Source of the DNA: Liolophura sinensis
Lineage: Eukaryota > Mollusca > Polyplacophora > Chitonida > Chitonidae
Assembly: GCF_032854445.1 (NCBI RefSeq)
Contig: NC_088306.1
Span: forward strand, 22,851,764 to 22,915,763
Direction of reading: 5' to 3'
DNA length: 64,000 nt
Under the pieces are notes generated by a model. The model was not told the DNA's origin. It saw only the letters and a program-made list of their open reading frames with translations, and made no database searches. Numbering within the stretch: the first letter of the stretch is position 1; every line of letters begins with the position of its first letter. Shown here in pieces: positions 12,652 to 25,165 of the stretch. A program made the position numbers and the translations under genes.

Positions 12652-12823
12652 GACTCATGAGCCTCTCACCAATGCAGTTGCTATGAGTGGCAAGTGGGAG
12701 GGTCTGTCGGCAACCTGCAAATGGGTTTTCAACTCTGCTCAGTTTCCTCTCACCACAATCCTATCTAGTATTAAGTGAACTATTCTTGAGCACAGCATAA
12801 AACTCAATCAAATACATAAATAT
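12652..12823 (+). mobile_element. SINE, diverged
   Basis: CTCATGAGCCTCTCACCAATGCAGTTGC (body), GTCTGTCGGCAACCTGCAAATGG and TGAACTATTCTTGAGCACAGCATAAAACTCAATCAAATACATAAA follow the order of the common SINE in plus orientation. The head is eroded. Confidence 0.8.
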
Positions 12824-14090
12824 TAACGACAAGAGCATCATCTGCACTCACATATAGTATATGTACTGGTTGAATTACATGCAGCTTGCACAGGTGGCCA
12901 TGGAAGGGCAAGAAACTTCAGCTGGACACTGTCCTCTTGCAGCACAAGCACATAATCCTTGGTGTAAACCCGCATGAAATCTGCGCTCACTTTTTGCTCT
13001 GCATTCCATTGTGATAGCACTGGATGGGTTGGTGCATAATTTCCCTGTGTGTCTATGCCTCCAGGTAGAACAGATACCATTGGCACGGAAGGTGCAATAT
13101 GACTAGGTCTTTTTTTCATGATTCCAGCTAATGTCATAAATTCCATTTGAACTTTTAAACACAGGATGCATCGTTCAATTTTGCTGCAAAGCATGCCATC
13201 AAAATCAGCATTGGAATGACGAACTTATGACCAATAATAGACCACAAATGAACAAATCTGTGCATCCTGTTACCTCCAACTCCATGTATACATCCTTCGA
13301 TAAAACACAGAACATTAAAACTGGCACAAGAACTGAACATATGTACATATTTTAATAGTGGACAATAAAATAACCCCCTAATATTACCCTAAACAGTAAA
13401 ACACTCATGTTGAATATATTTCAAGTGCAATAAGATTTCATCATAAAACAATGGTATTAAAGTTGGTGCCTGTACAGCAGGTGGCACAGTCGTTGTAGTG
13501 GTTGACTCAGCATTGTAATAAATGTCGTCAAATCACATAAAGCTTCCCTTCATGGTAAAGGAGTTCCTGTTACAAGCCAATACCACTGTTGCTTTGTGTC
13601 AAACCCGTTGTGGTATTTATGAATAATAAATAAGGCTCAATTGACAAATAATGACCCTCCAGAGATTGCAGAGTTCTATTTATGCCAAACACAACCAAAC
13701 ACACAAGGTGCATGCCCCTGAGAGACATTCCAATAAAACCGCGCCTTTTAAATATTTCAACTGTATCAGTCGTCATGAAAAAAAAAAAAAAGAACAAGAA
13801 TTAACATTTTAATATGAATATTACATAAATAGGGGCTAAGTACATGTACATGAAAGCAGCTCTGAAGGTCTACACATGAGGTAAATTGTAATTAATGTAA
13901 ACCATTTGACAAAGACATTTAAGGACACAATCTGCTAAAACTCCAACGAACATGTTTAAAAAATATTCGAAACATTTGTTTGTTTTTTGTTTTTTTCTCT
14001 TTTCAAAACCAAAGAATCCATGGACCAACTGGATGCATTATTTTAAAGAAGAATGCATCCACAAATTCCTGTGTTCAAAACCTGCATTTG

Positions 14091-14347
14091 TTTAGTTATT
14101 TATTTATTTGATTGGTGTTTTACACCATGCTCAAGAATATTTCACTTATATGACTGTGGCCAACATTATAATAGAAGGAAACAGGGCAGGGCCCGGGGAA
14201 ACCCACGATCATTCACAGGTTGCTGACAGACCTTCCCACATATGGCCGAGAGGAAGCCAGCATGAACTCACAGCGACCGCATTGGTGAGAGGCTCCTGGG
14301 TCAATATGCTGCACTAGCGCGCTAACCAAATGAGCCACAGAGCCCCA
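14091..14347 (-). mobile_element. tRNA-derived SINE, full length
   Basis: In plus orientation the tail comes first (TTATTTATTTGATTGGTGTTTTACACC), then CTCAAGAATATTTCACTTATATGAC, the CAGGGCCCGGGGAAACCCACGATC block and GGTTGCTGACAGACCTTCCC. It ends with the tRNA-like head (GCGCGCTAACCAAATGAGCCACAGAGCCCC). The element therefore reads on the minus strand. Confidence 0.92.
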
Positions 14348-17300
14348 CCCCCAGAATCTGAAATATTCCATAACTCATTACATTTTTAAAATGTCAGTTT
14401 TAATACAAGTACTTCCTATATTTATATTAGCGTACACTGTCATGAATGCAATGCTTATAAAACAGATGGGTATAAAACCTCTTTCTTTTTCCTTCTTCTC
14501 CTTGTTATCAGCATGTATTACATGTGGGTGTGTTTATCTTCCCTTTTTTGTACCCCACCTGCAGAACTGATATACTCCTTTAATATCAAATATAGAAAAC
14601 AAAACTAGGGCTATGCTTAAGAAATTCTTTTTTCAGGGTACAGATAACTCTCCTTTATCAGAAAAAAAAAATAGGATACTAGTACGTTGACAGGGAATTC
14701 TAATTTATTATTCTGGTTATATTGCTAAAAAAAGAAGAAACTTAAAAAGAGAAAAATAAACATGCTGAAAATTAATTTTGAAAATCTTTCATAAAATTCC
14801 TATTAAAATCTTTTGACCTTTTTCATAAGGTCAGTCAGGTTACTCCCAACGCACGTTTTTCAAAATGGTCTCAGTGAAATTAGGGAGACAAAAATAAACT
14901 TTACACAGTTTTACATGCACATGTATGTGCTTTTACAAAATTAATCCTGTGCTCAACACTCAATCTTGTAACTGGACTCAAGAATAATACCCTATTGAAG
15001 GATAACAGTTCACCGACCTCTTGACCTCATTCACGGCCTCTTCCAGATGTCCACCCAGTCTCTTTTCCACAATGGCACAACCAACTATTCAACAGAAAGT
15101 GTCAACACCCACCCTACATGTCCCTACCCCCTTCAGACAACTTGGTTAAGATCTGCACCAAGTCCTCCCCACAGATCAAAGATCAGAGTACATACATTTC
15201 AATATAAGGAAACGCCTATCTCAAAATACATTTGATATACATGTATCTTATTCTACAAAGTTTTGATTTTACAGCAAATGTCCAGAGAATGGATGTTCAA
15301 CAGGGCTTTACTTTATACAGTATGTACAAGTCTGTGATCAATGGATTGTATCCACAGTATATGTATAAATGTATGGGCATTTATTTTAGTTCGTTATTTA
15401 TTTATGGCCCTTCTTACAATAAGATACATGTATGCATATACTGTGTGCACTAGGACCTACATGTGTACTCTAACGAGCATGTAATCTGTCCTCTAGTCCA
15501 CATGTTACCAGGTACTCTGTAACTTCAGCATTTCCAGATTGATGTCATCTGCACTGACCAACTTCCACTCGCTTTGTGCGACTGATTGTTTGATTGATTA
15601 GTGTTTAATACTGTAAATCTGTTACCCAAAGTACACATGCACATCATCATGTAGCTCTACAATCAAAATCGAGTCATTAGAGCACACAAATTATTTTCAC
15701 ATTAAATACTACATGAACATAGATTTTAATAAGTAGACTGGCTACAAAAATTAGGGCATATGGATCTACCTATAATGTACATGGTCCACATACAGCACAT
15801 GTACCTAGTGTGAACTTGATGACACAAACTTCCTTGACACCAATAAAACTATGCACTAAAGAGCTCCACCTGTGGACATATCCAGGTGTATCCCACATCA
15901 GCCAATCAGATCCTCTTGCTGACTGAATAAGTTCCGTTAAGAGAAGAATAAAACCTTCCTGTACATTTACCTGAACGTGTGTTATAATAAAAAGGCTAGT
16001 GGGGGTGGGTGGGGTAAGTCCCACAGATGTATAGAGTATGAACACCATTGACAGTAATCAGTACCAATACATGCATAAATTTAGAAACCAAATTCATGTG
16101 TTTAATACAAACTCATTCTTCAAATCATGGTAAAACCCTACATGTACAAATAATCATCCACCTGTGTGTGGAAGAAAAATAACACACAATCATGTGATCC
16201 AGTGAACTCACAGGTGTGACAAGCATTAAAACCATTCTAAAATAGAAAGAGAAACCAACATGATGTGTACAATATGCATGAATATGAATTTGTACCATTA
16301 AATAACTCGCTTTATAAGCACACATGTACATACAGCAAACTGCATTTCACCTACATGTAAAGCTTGGCTTTTTGCAAGTGACACATTTTGCTTGATTCTT
16401 ATTCATCCAACTCATTTATGAGGTTTTTGTGAATTTTGATGAATTTCTTGTCAGAAAAATTTAAGTGTCGCCATTAAAGTATGATCATTTTCAGGCCTTT
16501 ATCTACATACACATCTAACAAACGTGTACATCTAATGTATATAACGAACAACAGACTACAACGAACAATATCAAGTGTTCATCTGCATCCTTTCAGATGT
16601 GAATAATGTATAATGTTTCCTATCGAGAAGTACTTATTCCTAGTATACCAGTACACTCTAATTCTTCAACCTTTTCAACCTCCTTTGCGATCACTATTTT
16701 GAAGCATTCTGAGATAACTATGGTGTCTAGATAAATAATTTGCACAGATTTATTTAACTTGTAACATCTTTAGTAACATGAACAAATCAATTTTGGCGTC
16801 ATTTTGATAATAATATCCACTGGAAAAAATGCTTTTAAAGTCTTGAAGATTTGCAGTACACGTAATGTATCCTTCATGCATACTGAACGACCACAACTGA
16901 GGATAAATCTGTGTACATGTACATTTCTGTGAAAGAGTGGTATTTTCAGTTTACTGTCTTCAATGGATTTTCATGTCATCTTATTCCAAGGCGACTGACT
17001 GAAGTACGTAAATGTGACCCACTGAAGGTGAACACAAAAAACGCAGCATAATTCAGGATATTTACACGCACACTGTACCAAATGTTCATGGTTTAACAAA
17101 ATACAGCATCAATTAACATCTGTGTATTAAGCAATCACTTCATGACGACCATCTGAGCTTAAACATACTTTAAACAGCTGTAAATCAAAGCAACATGGTG
17201 ACAGAAATGATGCATTAAAATTTTAAAAACTTAACATTATATGGTCAATTGTAACAATAGCACTGAGTTCATACATAGCGTGGTTCAATGAGGTATTAAT

Positions 17301-17447
17301 ATTTTAGTTCTTAAGACAGCCGAGCTGGGCATATGCACAGTTAACCAAATCATGATCACGGTTAAACATAAAAATTGCAGTCGCCATTAGGAAATACAAG
17401 TAGATTTAAATTTAATATCCAACACTGATAAATCGCGACCAGCTGCA

Positions 17448-17530
17448 ATACCCGCGAAAGTGTGACTCAAACTCACAACTTTGGGTGTCTAGCCCGAATG
17501 ATCTACCAACTGAATGGATTGCTCAGTTCC
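17448..17530 (-). mobile_element. tRNA-like sequence, probable SINE head relic
   Basis: Read on the minus strand, TTCAGTTGGTAGATCATTCGGGC…CACCC…GTGAGTTTGAGTC has the layout of a tRNA gene. It has an A-box-like CAGTTGGTAGA, a possible 3-bp anticodon stem GGG/CCC around a 7-nt loop, and a B-box-like GAGTTTGAGTC. The acceptor stem does not pair well. I read this as a tRNA pseudogene or tRNA-derived SINE relic, not a working tRNA. Confidence 0.5.
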
Positions 17531-18055
17531 AGGCTGCAAAAAACTGTAAAGCTTGAGCCAGTGTTTTCACTGGTCTCGATTTACTTTAGTTGGAAATTAT
17601 ATCTACTCTATATACATGTGCATACATTCAGAGTATTCTCTGAATTCTTTAGGAACTTTCATTCATTACTGAAATCAAACTTGACATAAAATACTTTGTT
17701 AGTTTTTTAGAGGATTTGTAAGGTCAGATTTCGCTGTCTCTTGTTTTATATGTATGAGTAAAGTTACTGAGCCTAAAATCAGTGCAGTTCACCTTCAAAG
17801 AAACAATCTGAAAATAAAGACAGCTGCGATCAGACAGTGAGATTGTCTCCCGCAGGATGAAAAGGGGACATGCACTATTTCATGTGATCGTACACGTAGC
17901 ATTGATAAATTAAAACGTCTGAACGCAGCGTACAAAACAGACTTCTCCTATTTCCACAGTACTCATCAAATCTGACAAGTCGTTATGACAAATCGCAATA
18001 CGTGAACGCAGCTTTATGCAAATTGTGAAATGAAACATCAAATGCTGAGACTTAC

Positions 18056-19469
18056 CTTGAATATGCTGAATTTGGTCACCTACACGGACAGAGAAGGTTT
18101 CTCCTTGATTCACATGTACATGTACAACATGCTGCTGACTAGGCGGAGATCCGGGTCCGCTTGCGCCACTGTGGGGGCTTTCGCCACGTGACGGTCCGTT
18201 TGGCGAGAAGCGCGTAGGGGAGCTTGCCTGGTGATTGTAGACTGTGTGAACGTGGCATTGGAGATTGTTAGGTGGCGTATTGACGCGAGTGTGGGCAGGG
18301 TGCTGACTGTGTGGCCCTGCTGGGGTGGCCGAGGCTGGGCCGGACCCTGGGGACATGGGACCTTGGATAGCCGTCTGGGAGAGGGTGGAGGACAAAGAGG
18401 AAGTGGAAGTCCCCGGGCTGGAGGAGACGCTATGATCTCCACCCACACCATTACTGAGGCCTCCCGTAGGACTGAGGTGCCCGTTCTGGGATATGCTGGT
18501 AAAGCTTGTGGTGCAATGCAGCGGAAGACTCTGGCTGTTGTTGTTTTGGTTTTTGTTCGAGTCATCGCTCACTGCTGCACGCTCTGTCTTTGGACTGGGA
18601 GACGCTGATTCAGACTGACTATTCACCCTTTTACACTCTTGTTTTTGTTCCTCTGGCTGGCTAGTAGCGTCAGAGTTTGCGTTCGTGCTTTCCTCAGAAG
18701 GTCCATCGAACTGTAGACTGTCTGAGTTGTTTGTTTCTGTCTCTCGAGCGTCCTCAGAATTAGCGTCCTCGGATTTAACCTCCACACCTTTTTCACTCGT
18801 GCTCACCTCAACATTATTGTCCGTGGAGTTTTCGAGACCATCCACTCCGTTTGAGGTCGGGGCAGTTGGAGTTGGGAGGTTATCTCCATCCTCAGACACT
18901 GAAGCATCCTCTGGGTAGGTATCAGCATTTTGCAACGGTTCACTTTGTACATGGTTCTCCTGCTCGTTGGATTTATCCTGGGAGAGACGATCACTAGTTA
19001 TTGTAGTTGTGGAATTGGAATGACTGTCACACTCATGTGACAAGGAATCTTCAGGTGCTGATTTTACCTTCTCTTCTGTCACACCCACAAGTCTTTCTCC
19101 TGCATCCTCCGTGCACGTTTTTGCGTGCTTCACCAAAGCTTCCTCATCCTCCTCAGACTTCACACTGGACTTTTCAGGCTCCTCCCTGATGCCGATGTTT
19201 AACTCTTTAGGGTCAATGTTGATGTGGGGCAGACAAGAATCCTCATCCTGAGAGTCCCCATTGGTGTCCCGCTGAACTGCAGAGAACGACTGAACACTGT
19301 CTTTCTCGTGGTCCGACATGATCGCCTGACGTTGGTGGACAGAGATTCTGTTCACATCAAGGACAGGGTCGGTTGGCAAAGATGGTAAATAATGGTTGTT
19401 CAGCTGGTTGAAATTGCGTACAAGGCTGGTCATTCAACTTTTCTGAGATAAAACCGTCAATTTGTGTTC
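18056..19469 (-). CDS. FNDC3-like protein, first coding exon (partial gene)
   Basis: The product is inferred to be an FNDC3A/B relative; these are ER-membrane-anchored proteins with a run of FN3 domains. The exon is bounded by an acceptor (CATTTTGCAG at 19470) and a strong donor (CAAG|GTAAGT, exon end 18056). The ATG at 19433 is preceded directly by an in-frame TGA (19434-19436), which fixes the start. It gives 459 complete codons plus one base (phase 1). Residues 1-60 are mixed. About 60-290 are acidic and Ser/Thr-rich. About 300-430 are Ser/Pro/Gly/His-rich and disordered. The last 24 residues are ordered and read VVHVHVNQGETFSVRVGDQI then QHIQ. I match this motif to the conserved V-x-V-NPGE-x-F-[TS]-[IV]-R…I-[TQ]-G segment near the N-terminus of FNDC3A/B, from memory. 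The 430-residue extension before it is far longer than in the vertebrate proteins. The open frame runs on to 17910 only as intron read-through. No FN3 domain lies in the window, so the name rests on this short motif. Confidence 0.75.
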
Positions 19470-20027
19470 CTGCAAAATGACAAGAGAAACACAGTTTGTA
19501 CAAATTCCCTTACTGCACGAGTACATTTACCCTAATTCTTCTAATTTTTAGGACAGATATTAGTATTGCTGAAACCAAAGAAATTCCTTTCCCAGTTTTT
19601 GAAAAAGTAAAGACATAAACATGTCGTTTATTAAATTAACTTATCATGTTAAAAAAAAAAGAAACCAAATATTCCTGCCACAATTACATGTATATCGGCC
19701 AAAAAGAGCAGAACAGGCGTCTCAAAATTTAAAAAATTAGGGTAAACCAGCTAAAGTGCTTAGACAAAATACAGCCAGAAATAAACCTTTTAAAGCTGTT
19801 TTAAATGTGGTAACACAATGCTGATCACATACCACTTAGAACCAACTTGAATGCAACATCACCATATTTACACACTTTTAATGCATTTCCAACACCGAAC
19901 ACCTGTACATATAACAAATTGGCTGTTTTGCTACGGATGCACTGCACATCTAAGTTGAACAATGCAATTCACTGTTCACTTTTAAGTTTTACAATTGCCA
20001 ATAACTCGAAACAAAATACATGTATGT

Positions 20028-20294
20028 ATTTAATTCATTTATCTGATTGGTGTTTTACGCCCTACTTGAATATTTCACTTATACGACGGAGGCCAGCATT
20101 ATGGTGGTTGGAAACCGGGCAGGGCCCGGGGAAGACCCACGACCATCCGCAGGTTGCTGAGAGGCCTTCCCTCGTACGCCCGGAGAGGAAGCCAGCATGA
20201 GCTACACTTGAACTCACAGCGACCACATTGGTGAGAGACTCCTGGGTCATTAGGCTGTGCTAGCACGCTAACCAACTGAGCCATGGAGGCCCCC
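20028..20294 (-). mobile_element. tRNA-derived SINE, full length
   Basis: Tail domain TGATTGGTGTTTTACGCCCT and CTTGAATATTTCACTTATACGACGG come first. Then AACCGGGCAGGGCCCGGGGAAGACCCACGACCATCCGCAGGTTGCTG, and finally the head GCACGCTAACCAACTGAGCCATGGAGGCCCCC. It is one of the best-preserved copies. ORFs over it (20062-20350 minus, 19847-20200 plus) are SINE translations. Confidence 0.95.
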
Positions 20295-20328
20295 AAAATA
20301 TGTAACAGTACCTTATATTCTACATTTA

Positions 20329-20342
20329 CCCCCCCCCCCCCC
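20329..20342. repeat. Poly-C tract
   Basis: A run of about 14 C, 35 bp beyond the SINE head. Confidence 0.9.
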
Positions 20343-21237
20343 CAATACAACCGTGCTTACTTGTGCTGAAGTCCATGCCAAATATCCATTTCCAAAACTG
20401 GCATAAGTGTACATGAGCGCGTCACATGATAATACCTTTATTAAGCTCCTCACAGCGAATACCTAGACAACGCAACCTTGCGTTTCAATGGCAAGTGTCT
20501 AAGGAGACCAGCTTGTATAATTTATAGCAGAAGCTGCATATATCAATGTACTACTGTGCATACATGTAAGTGTCAACATCATACTCAGGATGACACAGGC
20601 TCTTATAAAAATTTCCCTGGAAATCACGCAGTGCCAAAAATAACTACATGAGCAGTGAATGATGTGTCAGGTGACAAGACGGACATGCACGAATTGTCAG
20701 CTGTAATTTTGGGGGAAAAAATCAGCGAAATCTGTTGCCAAAACAATGATGACATCTAGTAGTTCTTAATTAGTTTTTCTCTGCATGCATGTGTACCTCA
20801 GGGAGACATTTTGATGTGTCAGCAGTTTTAACGGGATGGGATTGTTTTCTGTGCAAAGTGATCCCTATAGCCATGGGAATACACCAACTGTTATCTAATT
20901 ATAACATCTTGCCCAAAATGAAAGTTACTGGTTTCAACTATTAAAACATGCACAAGTAGGTGCAAATATATACTGTACTTGTATATAGTATTTCATAAAA
21001 TGGTTGCATTGATTCAAATAGGGAGTGAAATAATTCCTTTGAATTCTCGAAAAAATTTCATAAGAATTAAATTACACATTTTAAATTGGAATTGGGATCT
21101 TATAGCATTCATTATGTCTTGTTTCTATTATTATATTTTCCAAATGCGTACTGCAAAGTTCTTCCCCGTTGTCATTGCACACTTCTGTTGGTACATGTAC
21201 ATGCTGACAAACAATTCAATGAGAAACACCTCTGCTA

Positions 21238-21412
21238 TATTAATCTTCAACCTTTTGAGTCTCTACAGCACTTTTTTTATGTGATATTTATGCATACAAT
21301 TATGAATCATGAAACTGTGCAAATTGTTTCTCTACACACCATAATTATTTATGGATGTTTTAAAGTACTGGTCACAGAGGCAGTTAAACAGGCTGAAGAA
21401 TTAGGGTACAAT
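21238..21412. mobile_element. MITE-like element family A, end-matched copy
   Basis: The left end TTAATCTTCAACCTTTTGAG and right end GGCTGAAGAATTAGGGTAC are inverted relative to each other (TAAT-CTTCA-CCT) about 170 bp apart. The ends match those of 9314 and 27391, but the interior differs. That is typical of non-autonomous families sharing only termini. Confidence 0.5.
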
Positions 21413-21480
21413 GTATATGTACCTAAGCCCTTGTACCCAGGGGGCTTTGTCAAGTACATGCACATTTATGTTTTAAGGTT

Positions 21481-21640
21481 TTTATTTAACTGACACTTGT
21501 TTTATGCTGTACTCAAGAATGATTCACTTAATATATGACACGGCCAGCATTGTGGTTGGAGAAAACCAAGCAAAGCCCAGCCGAAACTCACAGCCCTCTG
21601 CAGGTTGCTGGCAGGCCTTTTCACGTGTGGCCGAAGGTGT
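21481..21640 (-). mobile_element. SINE, 5' truncated
   Basis: TTTATTTAACTGACACTTGTTTTATGCTGTACTCAAGAAT, GGCCAGCATTGTGGTTGGAGAAAACC and CTGCAGGTTGCTGGCAGGCC are the tail and body of the common SINE. The tRNA-like head is missing. Confidence 0.85.
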
Positions 21641-23477
21641 TTAAACACGAATTACACTTACAATGACTTACAATTAATACAATCCAGTGTGACATGATTG
21701 TTTCCAATCCTTGTAGACATGTATAAAAGACATGTGTACAGTCAAAAACTATCAGTAACCAACTGCCATTTGTACACATAATCTATAGAGGCCTGATCCC
21801 CACAATATCTTTGAATAAGCATAAGAAGTACACGTACACTACAAAAAAAACTACTGTGTCAGGAATGAAGCATTTCCGTATTCCCGTAACAGCCTGATGG
21901 AAAGCAATGGAAAAAGGGGACAGTAGGCCAACACGTTAAACAAAACTGTTGTCATGCGGCTACTTCGGAGGTAAGCTTTCCACACAGTGTCTTGTTTGGT
22001 TTGACTGCTGCACGCATGCACCATCAACTGCGGCTGCTCTGTCCAAGTTCACACTGACATGGTGTTGTAGAGGGCACCTGTTAACACTGCTGATTAACTC
22101 CCACCTGCCCCATGTGCCACTTCAGGAAGTCTAGACAGCGTTTAAACAGGGCTTCGCTTGGATACTTTAACACAGACTTCCTGGGGAACGAACCTCATCT
22201 TCAAGAGCAAATGAACCCATAAACATGCATACATGTACATACGTAAGTTGACTCACTTTTAACACATGAAAAGAAATGAAAATAATGTACCTGAGGAAAG
22301 TGTCAGAGAATTTGTACAGCTCATGTCACAGTCAGAGAGTACAAAAGGACAGAGAGAGATATGAAATATGTACATGGACATGTACTGTGTCCTAAAGGCA
22401 TTATGTACATATGTACACACAGTCCATAACATTCCACTGTCATAACAAAAATGCTGGTTCACACCAATGAACTGTAGGTGTGTATACGTAGAACATGAAT
22501 TCATCCTGTCAAAGCATACTGTATACTATGTTATGTGAAAACGTCAACTCTCTGGGTATGGCCTGCTTTAGATGTGACAATTTCACTTATACATCAAATC
22601 ATTACATCATTTAATACAATAAATACCTGTAAGTACAGGTACATGCACTATATTCCACATCAGGCCTTAAAATGGGCAGGGTGCAAAGGCATATTCCTCA
22701 AAAAAGGGCCAAGGATCAAATGCACATGTATTCACCAAAGAAGGGGCATGTTGGCAATTTCCACTGCGTGTCTAATTAACATTCAGCCAGACAAACAATG
22801 GGCAGGTGCACAATTTAGGTCATAGTAGGGTGCAGTACCAGGCTTCTAAAAAAGCCTAACCAGGAGTATGCCCATGTCGTTAACATAATAACACTGCAAC
22901 ATACATGTATGAAAATCAGCTTTTATGACCTTTATGAACTATTTAATATGAATCTGAATCTTTATAGCAAAATGATGAATTGTTCCATATTAATAATAAA
23001 AAAAACTGGATCAAAACTGCTACAACAAACAATGCATGCAATTGCAGAATGTGATCCTCATGAATCACACAAAAGAGCAGAAACTTACAAGTGTACTAAG
23101 ATACCATTCCAATATTGAAAGTGAAAGTAAAATGTAACTTTCAAACATCACACATGCACCATACTATACATACAGCAAATAATACACTGACAACACCACA
23201 AAGTGGATCCGTGACAACTGCGTGTCCGTGTATGAATCACCCATAGGCCAGTATTTTAACCACATGAATAAGGTTGCACGGTTAGGCGATTCTCAAACAC
23301 CCTAATATTACATCACTACTCAGCTATATTTAACTACCATATTAGCAGGTATAATGAGTTGAATTCTCTCATATATTTATGCAGTACAAGCTTATACATG
23401 TACCATATCCACATAAATTTATAGTCTTGCAGACCAACTGCCACCAAGTGGAGGTCATCAATGGGAATTGAAACATG

Positions 23478-23597
23478 CGGATAGTTGTGGGTTTCCCCCG
23501 GGCTCTGCCCGATTCCTCCCACCATAATGCTGCCTGTCGTCGTATAAGTGAAATATTCTTGAGTACAGCGTAAAACATCAATCAAATAAATAAATTA
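23478..23597 (+). mobile_element. SINE 3' half
   Basis: GGGTTTCCCCCGGGCTCTGCC, TCCTCCCACCATAATGCTG, GTATAAGTGAAATATTCTTGAGTACAGCGTAAAACATCAATCAAATAAATAAA. A well-preserved tail in plus orientation. The head is missing, as expected from incomplete reverse transcription. Confidence 0.9.
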
Positions 23598-25144
23598 ATC
23601 AATGGGAACTGAACAATTCAAATACAGAACAAATACATGCAAACTAGGTTACCACATACATGAACGTGCCTACAGTATGTACATGTATGGGTAAACACCC
23701 CGAACCCAGTACTTGTGTCAAATGCATGTACTACCCAGGTACATCTAGCCTAGGTACAAGTACAAGATGCAAAATCAATCGTTACAGGTAAATCTTATAT
23801 GTACTTTACCCAGTCAGTCTTCACAGCTGCATCATGCTCATACATGTAACCATTCAATGAAGGTGTGAGTGGGGAGTTAAATATAAATCTGACAAAATTT
23901 CAAGTTCACGACAGTTTATATAAGCACAAAAAAAGCCCAGTCAGTATATAGAAGCTGTACTCTGAGGTTAAGATGAAAATGTCCCGGCTTCTTTAAAAAT
24001 AGAATGTTTTTATATAACAAAGAGCATGTGGTTGTTTTGAGATACATGTACATCAAACTGGATAAATGAAAACAAAACTGGGGCAGTGGGCAAATAAAGC
24101 ATCTGCTTCTGTATTAGACAAACCTCATAAAATACTAACATAACAACAATAGGTACATGTACTTGCTTCTTACCCTTGTTAGTTAATGAGTTAATAAAAA
24201 AACATGTTTACAAAATTCCATAATCATATGTGTTGCCACATAAATCAAGACATATAATCTTGCTTGCTTCCTACAGTGTACCTCAAGCTGTTTTGCATTC
24301 CTGATGCAGTGAAATTTTGATATCAGGGTCTTATATCCATTTTTTCTCTCTCTTTGCCCTAGATTTCTCCAATGGTAATGTCATCAGAAATTTTTTCAAT
24401 GTATCACAGCTCTGTCTTCTCAAAAGAACAGTGGTCCAAACAGTGGCCTGTCTATGATGCTGCCTCTGCCATCATATTGATGCACAAGACCATTTCTTTA
24501 TCACTGATCAAATTTTCAGTCCTTCATTGACCTTTCCTGCCTTTTTTGTCCTTCTAGTCTTTAAAGGCAAGAAGCACTACATATACATGTACTATGTATT
24601 TCTCCTTCCAATCACTGTTTACAGAATCGTCTTAACACATGTAATATCTAAACTTGGTGTATTTTAGACTTTGAAACTTCTTATACATTTTGAGTGTAAA
24701 TAATGTATGTACAGAAATATCTGGAGATTGATACTGATGTCTTCTAGCTTTTGTTCTATCCAATGTTAAAATACATGTACATGTATGAACAATTCAGATA
24801 ACAGAAAGTGTGACACAATGTCTTCATGCATGTAAGGTTCAGGTAAACAGTAACATACTTGTACATGCAAGTCGACAAATAACATAAACATAAAATTTTA
24901 TGTTTACCTTTATCTAGAGCTGCAAGTGCCCATAAATTTTACCTGTTCATTAATACCAATACATCCGCCTTATTGAAACCCTATGGATATAAGGTAAACT
25001 TACATGTTTCATATGTTCATGCATCGTATGTGTCCTAAATTTGGAAAAAAAAAAAAAAAGTGAATTCAGATGTCCAGATTAATTTCTACCTGATTTGACC
25101 CTTAGATCCATAGCCACACTGAGTACAGAGGTTAACAAACGAGC

Positions 25145-25165
25145 AGACAGACAGACAGACTGTAG
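25145..25165. repeat. (CAGA)n microsatellite
   Basis: GCAGACAGACAGACAGACTG. A short tetranucleotide array. Confidence 0.85.

Larger units (their letters stand above)
1..18055 (-). other. FNDC3-like gene: intron 2 territory, no further exon established
   Basis: This is the sequence 3' (leftward) of the donor at 18055. It is AT-rich, CpG-poor and full of ACATGTA motifs. I looked on the minus strand for the next FNDC3 exon, which should start in phase 1 and encode a Pro/Gly-rich stretch, and found no convincing one; one weak candidate near 10.07-10.17 kb is discussed as a finding. Open frames here are short, lack coding-like composition and often overlap repeats. Apart from the repeats listed separately, I see no gene. 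The intron therefore probably continues past position 1. Confidence 0.55.

Noticed and set aside
12838-13194. 118-codon minus ORF
   Set aside because: No recognisable domain, no splice sites that fit the FNDC3-like gene, composition like the surrounding intron.
17448-17530. Functional tRNA gene
   Set aside because: A- and B-box-like motifs are present but acceptor and other stems do not pair; better read as a tRNA-derived relic.
18110-18608. 151-codon minus and 125-codon plus ORFs
   Set aside because: Other-frame shadows of the FNDC3-like coding exon, whose frame is supported by start, stop, splice sites and motif.
20062-20350. Overlapping ORFs on both strands
   Set aside because: Translations of a full-length SINE; the same peptides appear at other copies (57954-58177, 47779-48049).
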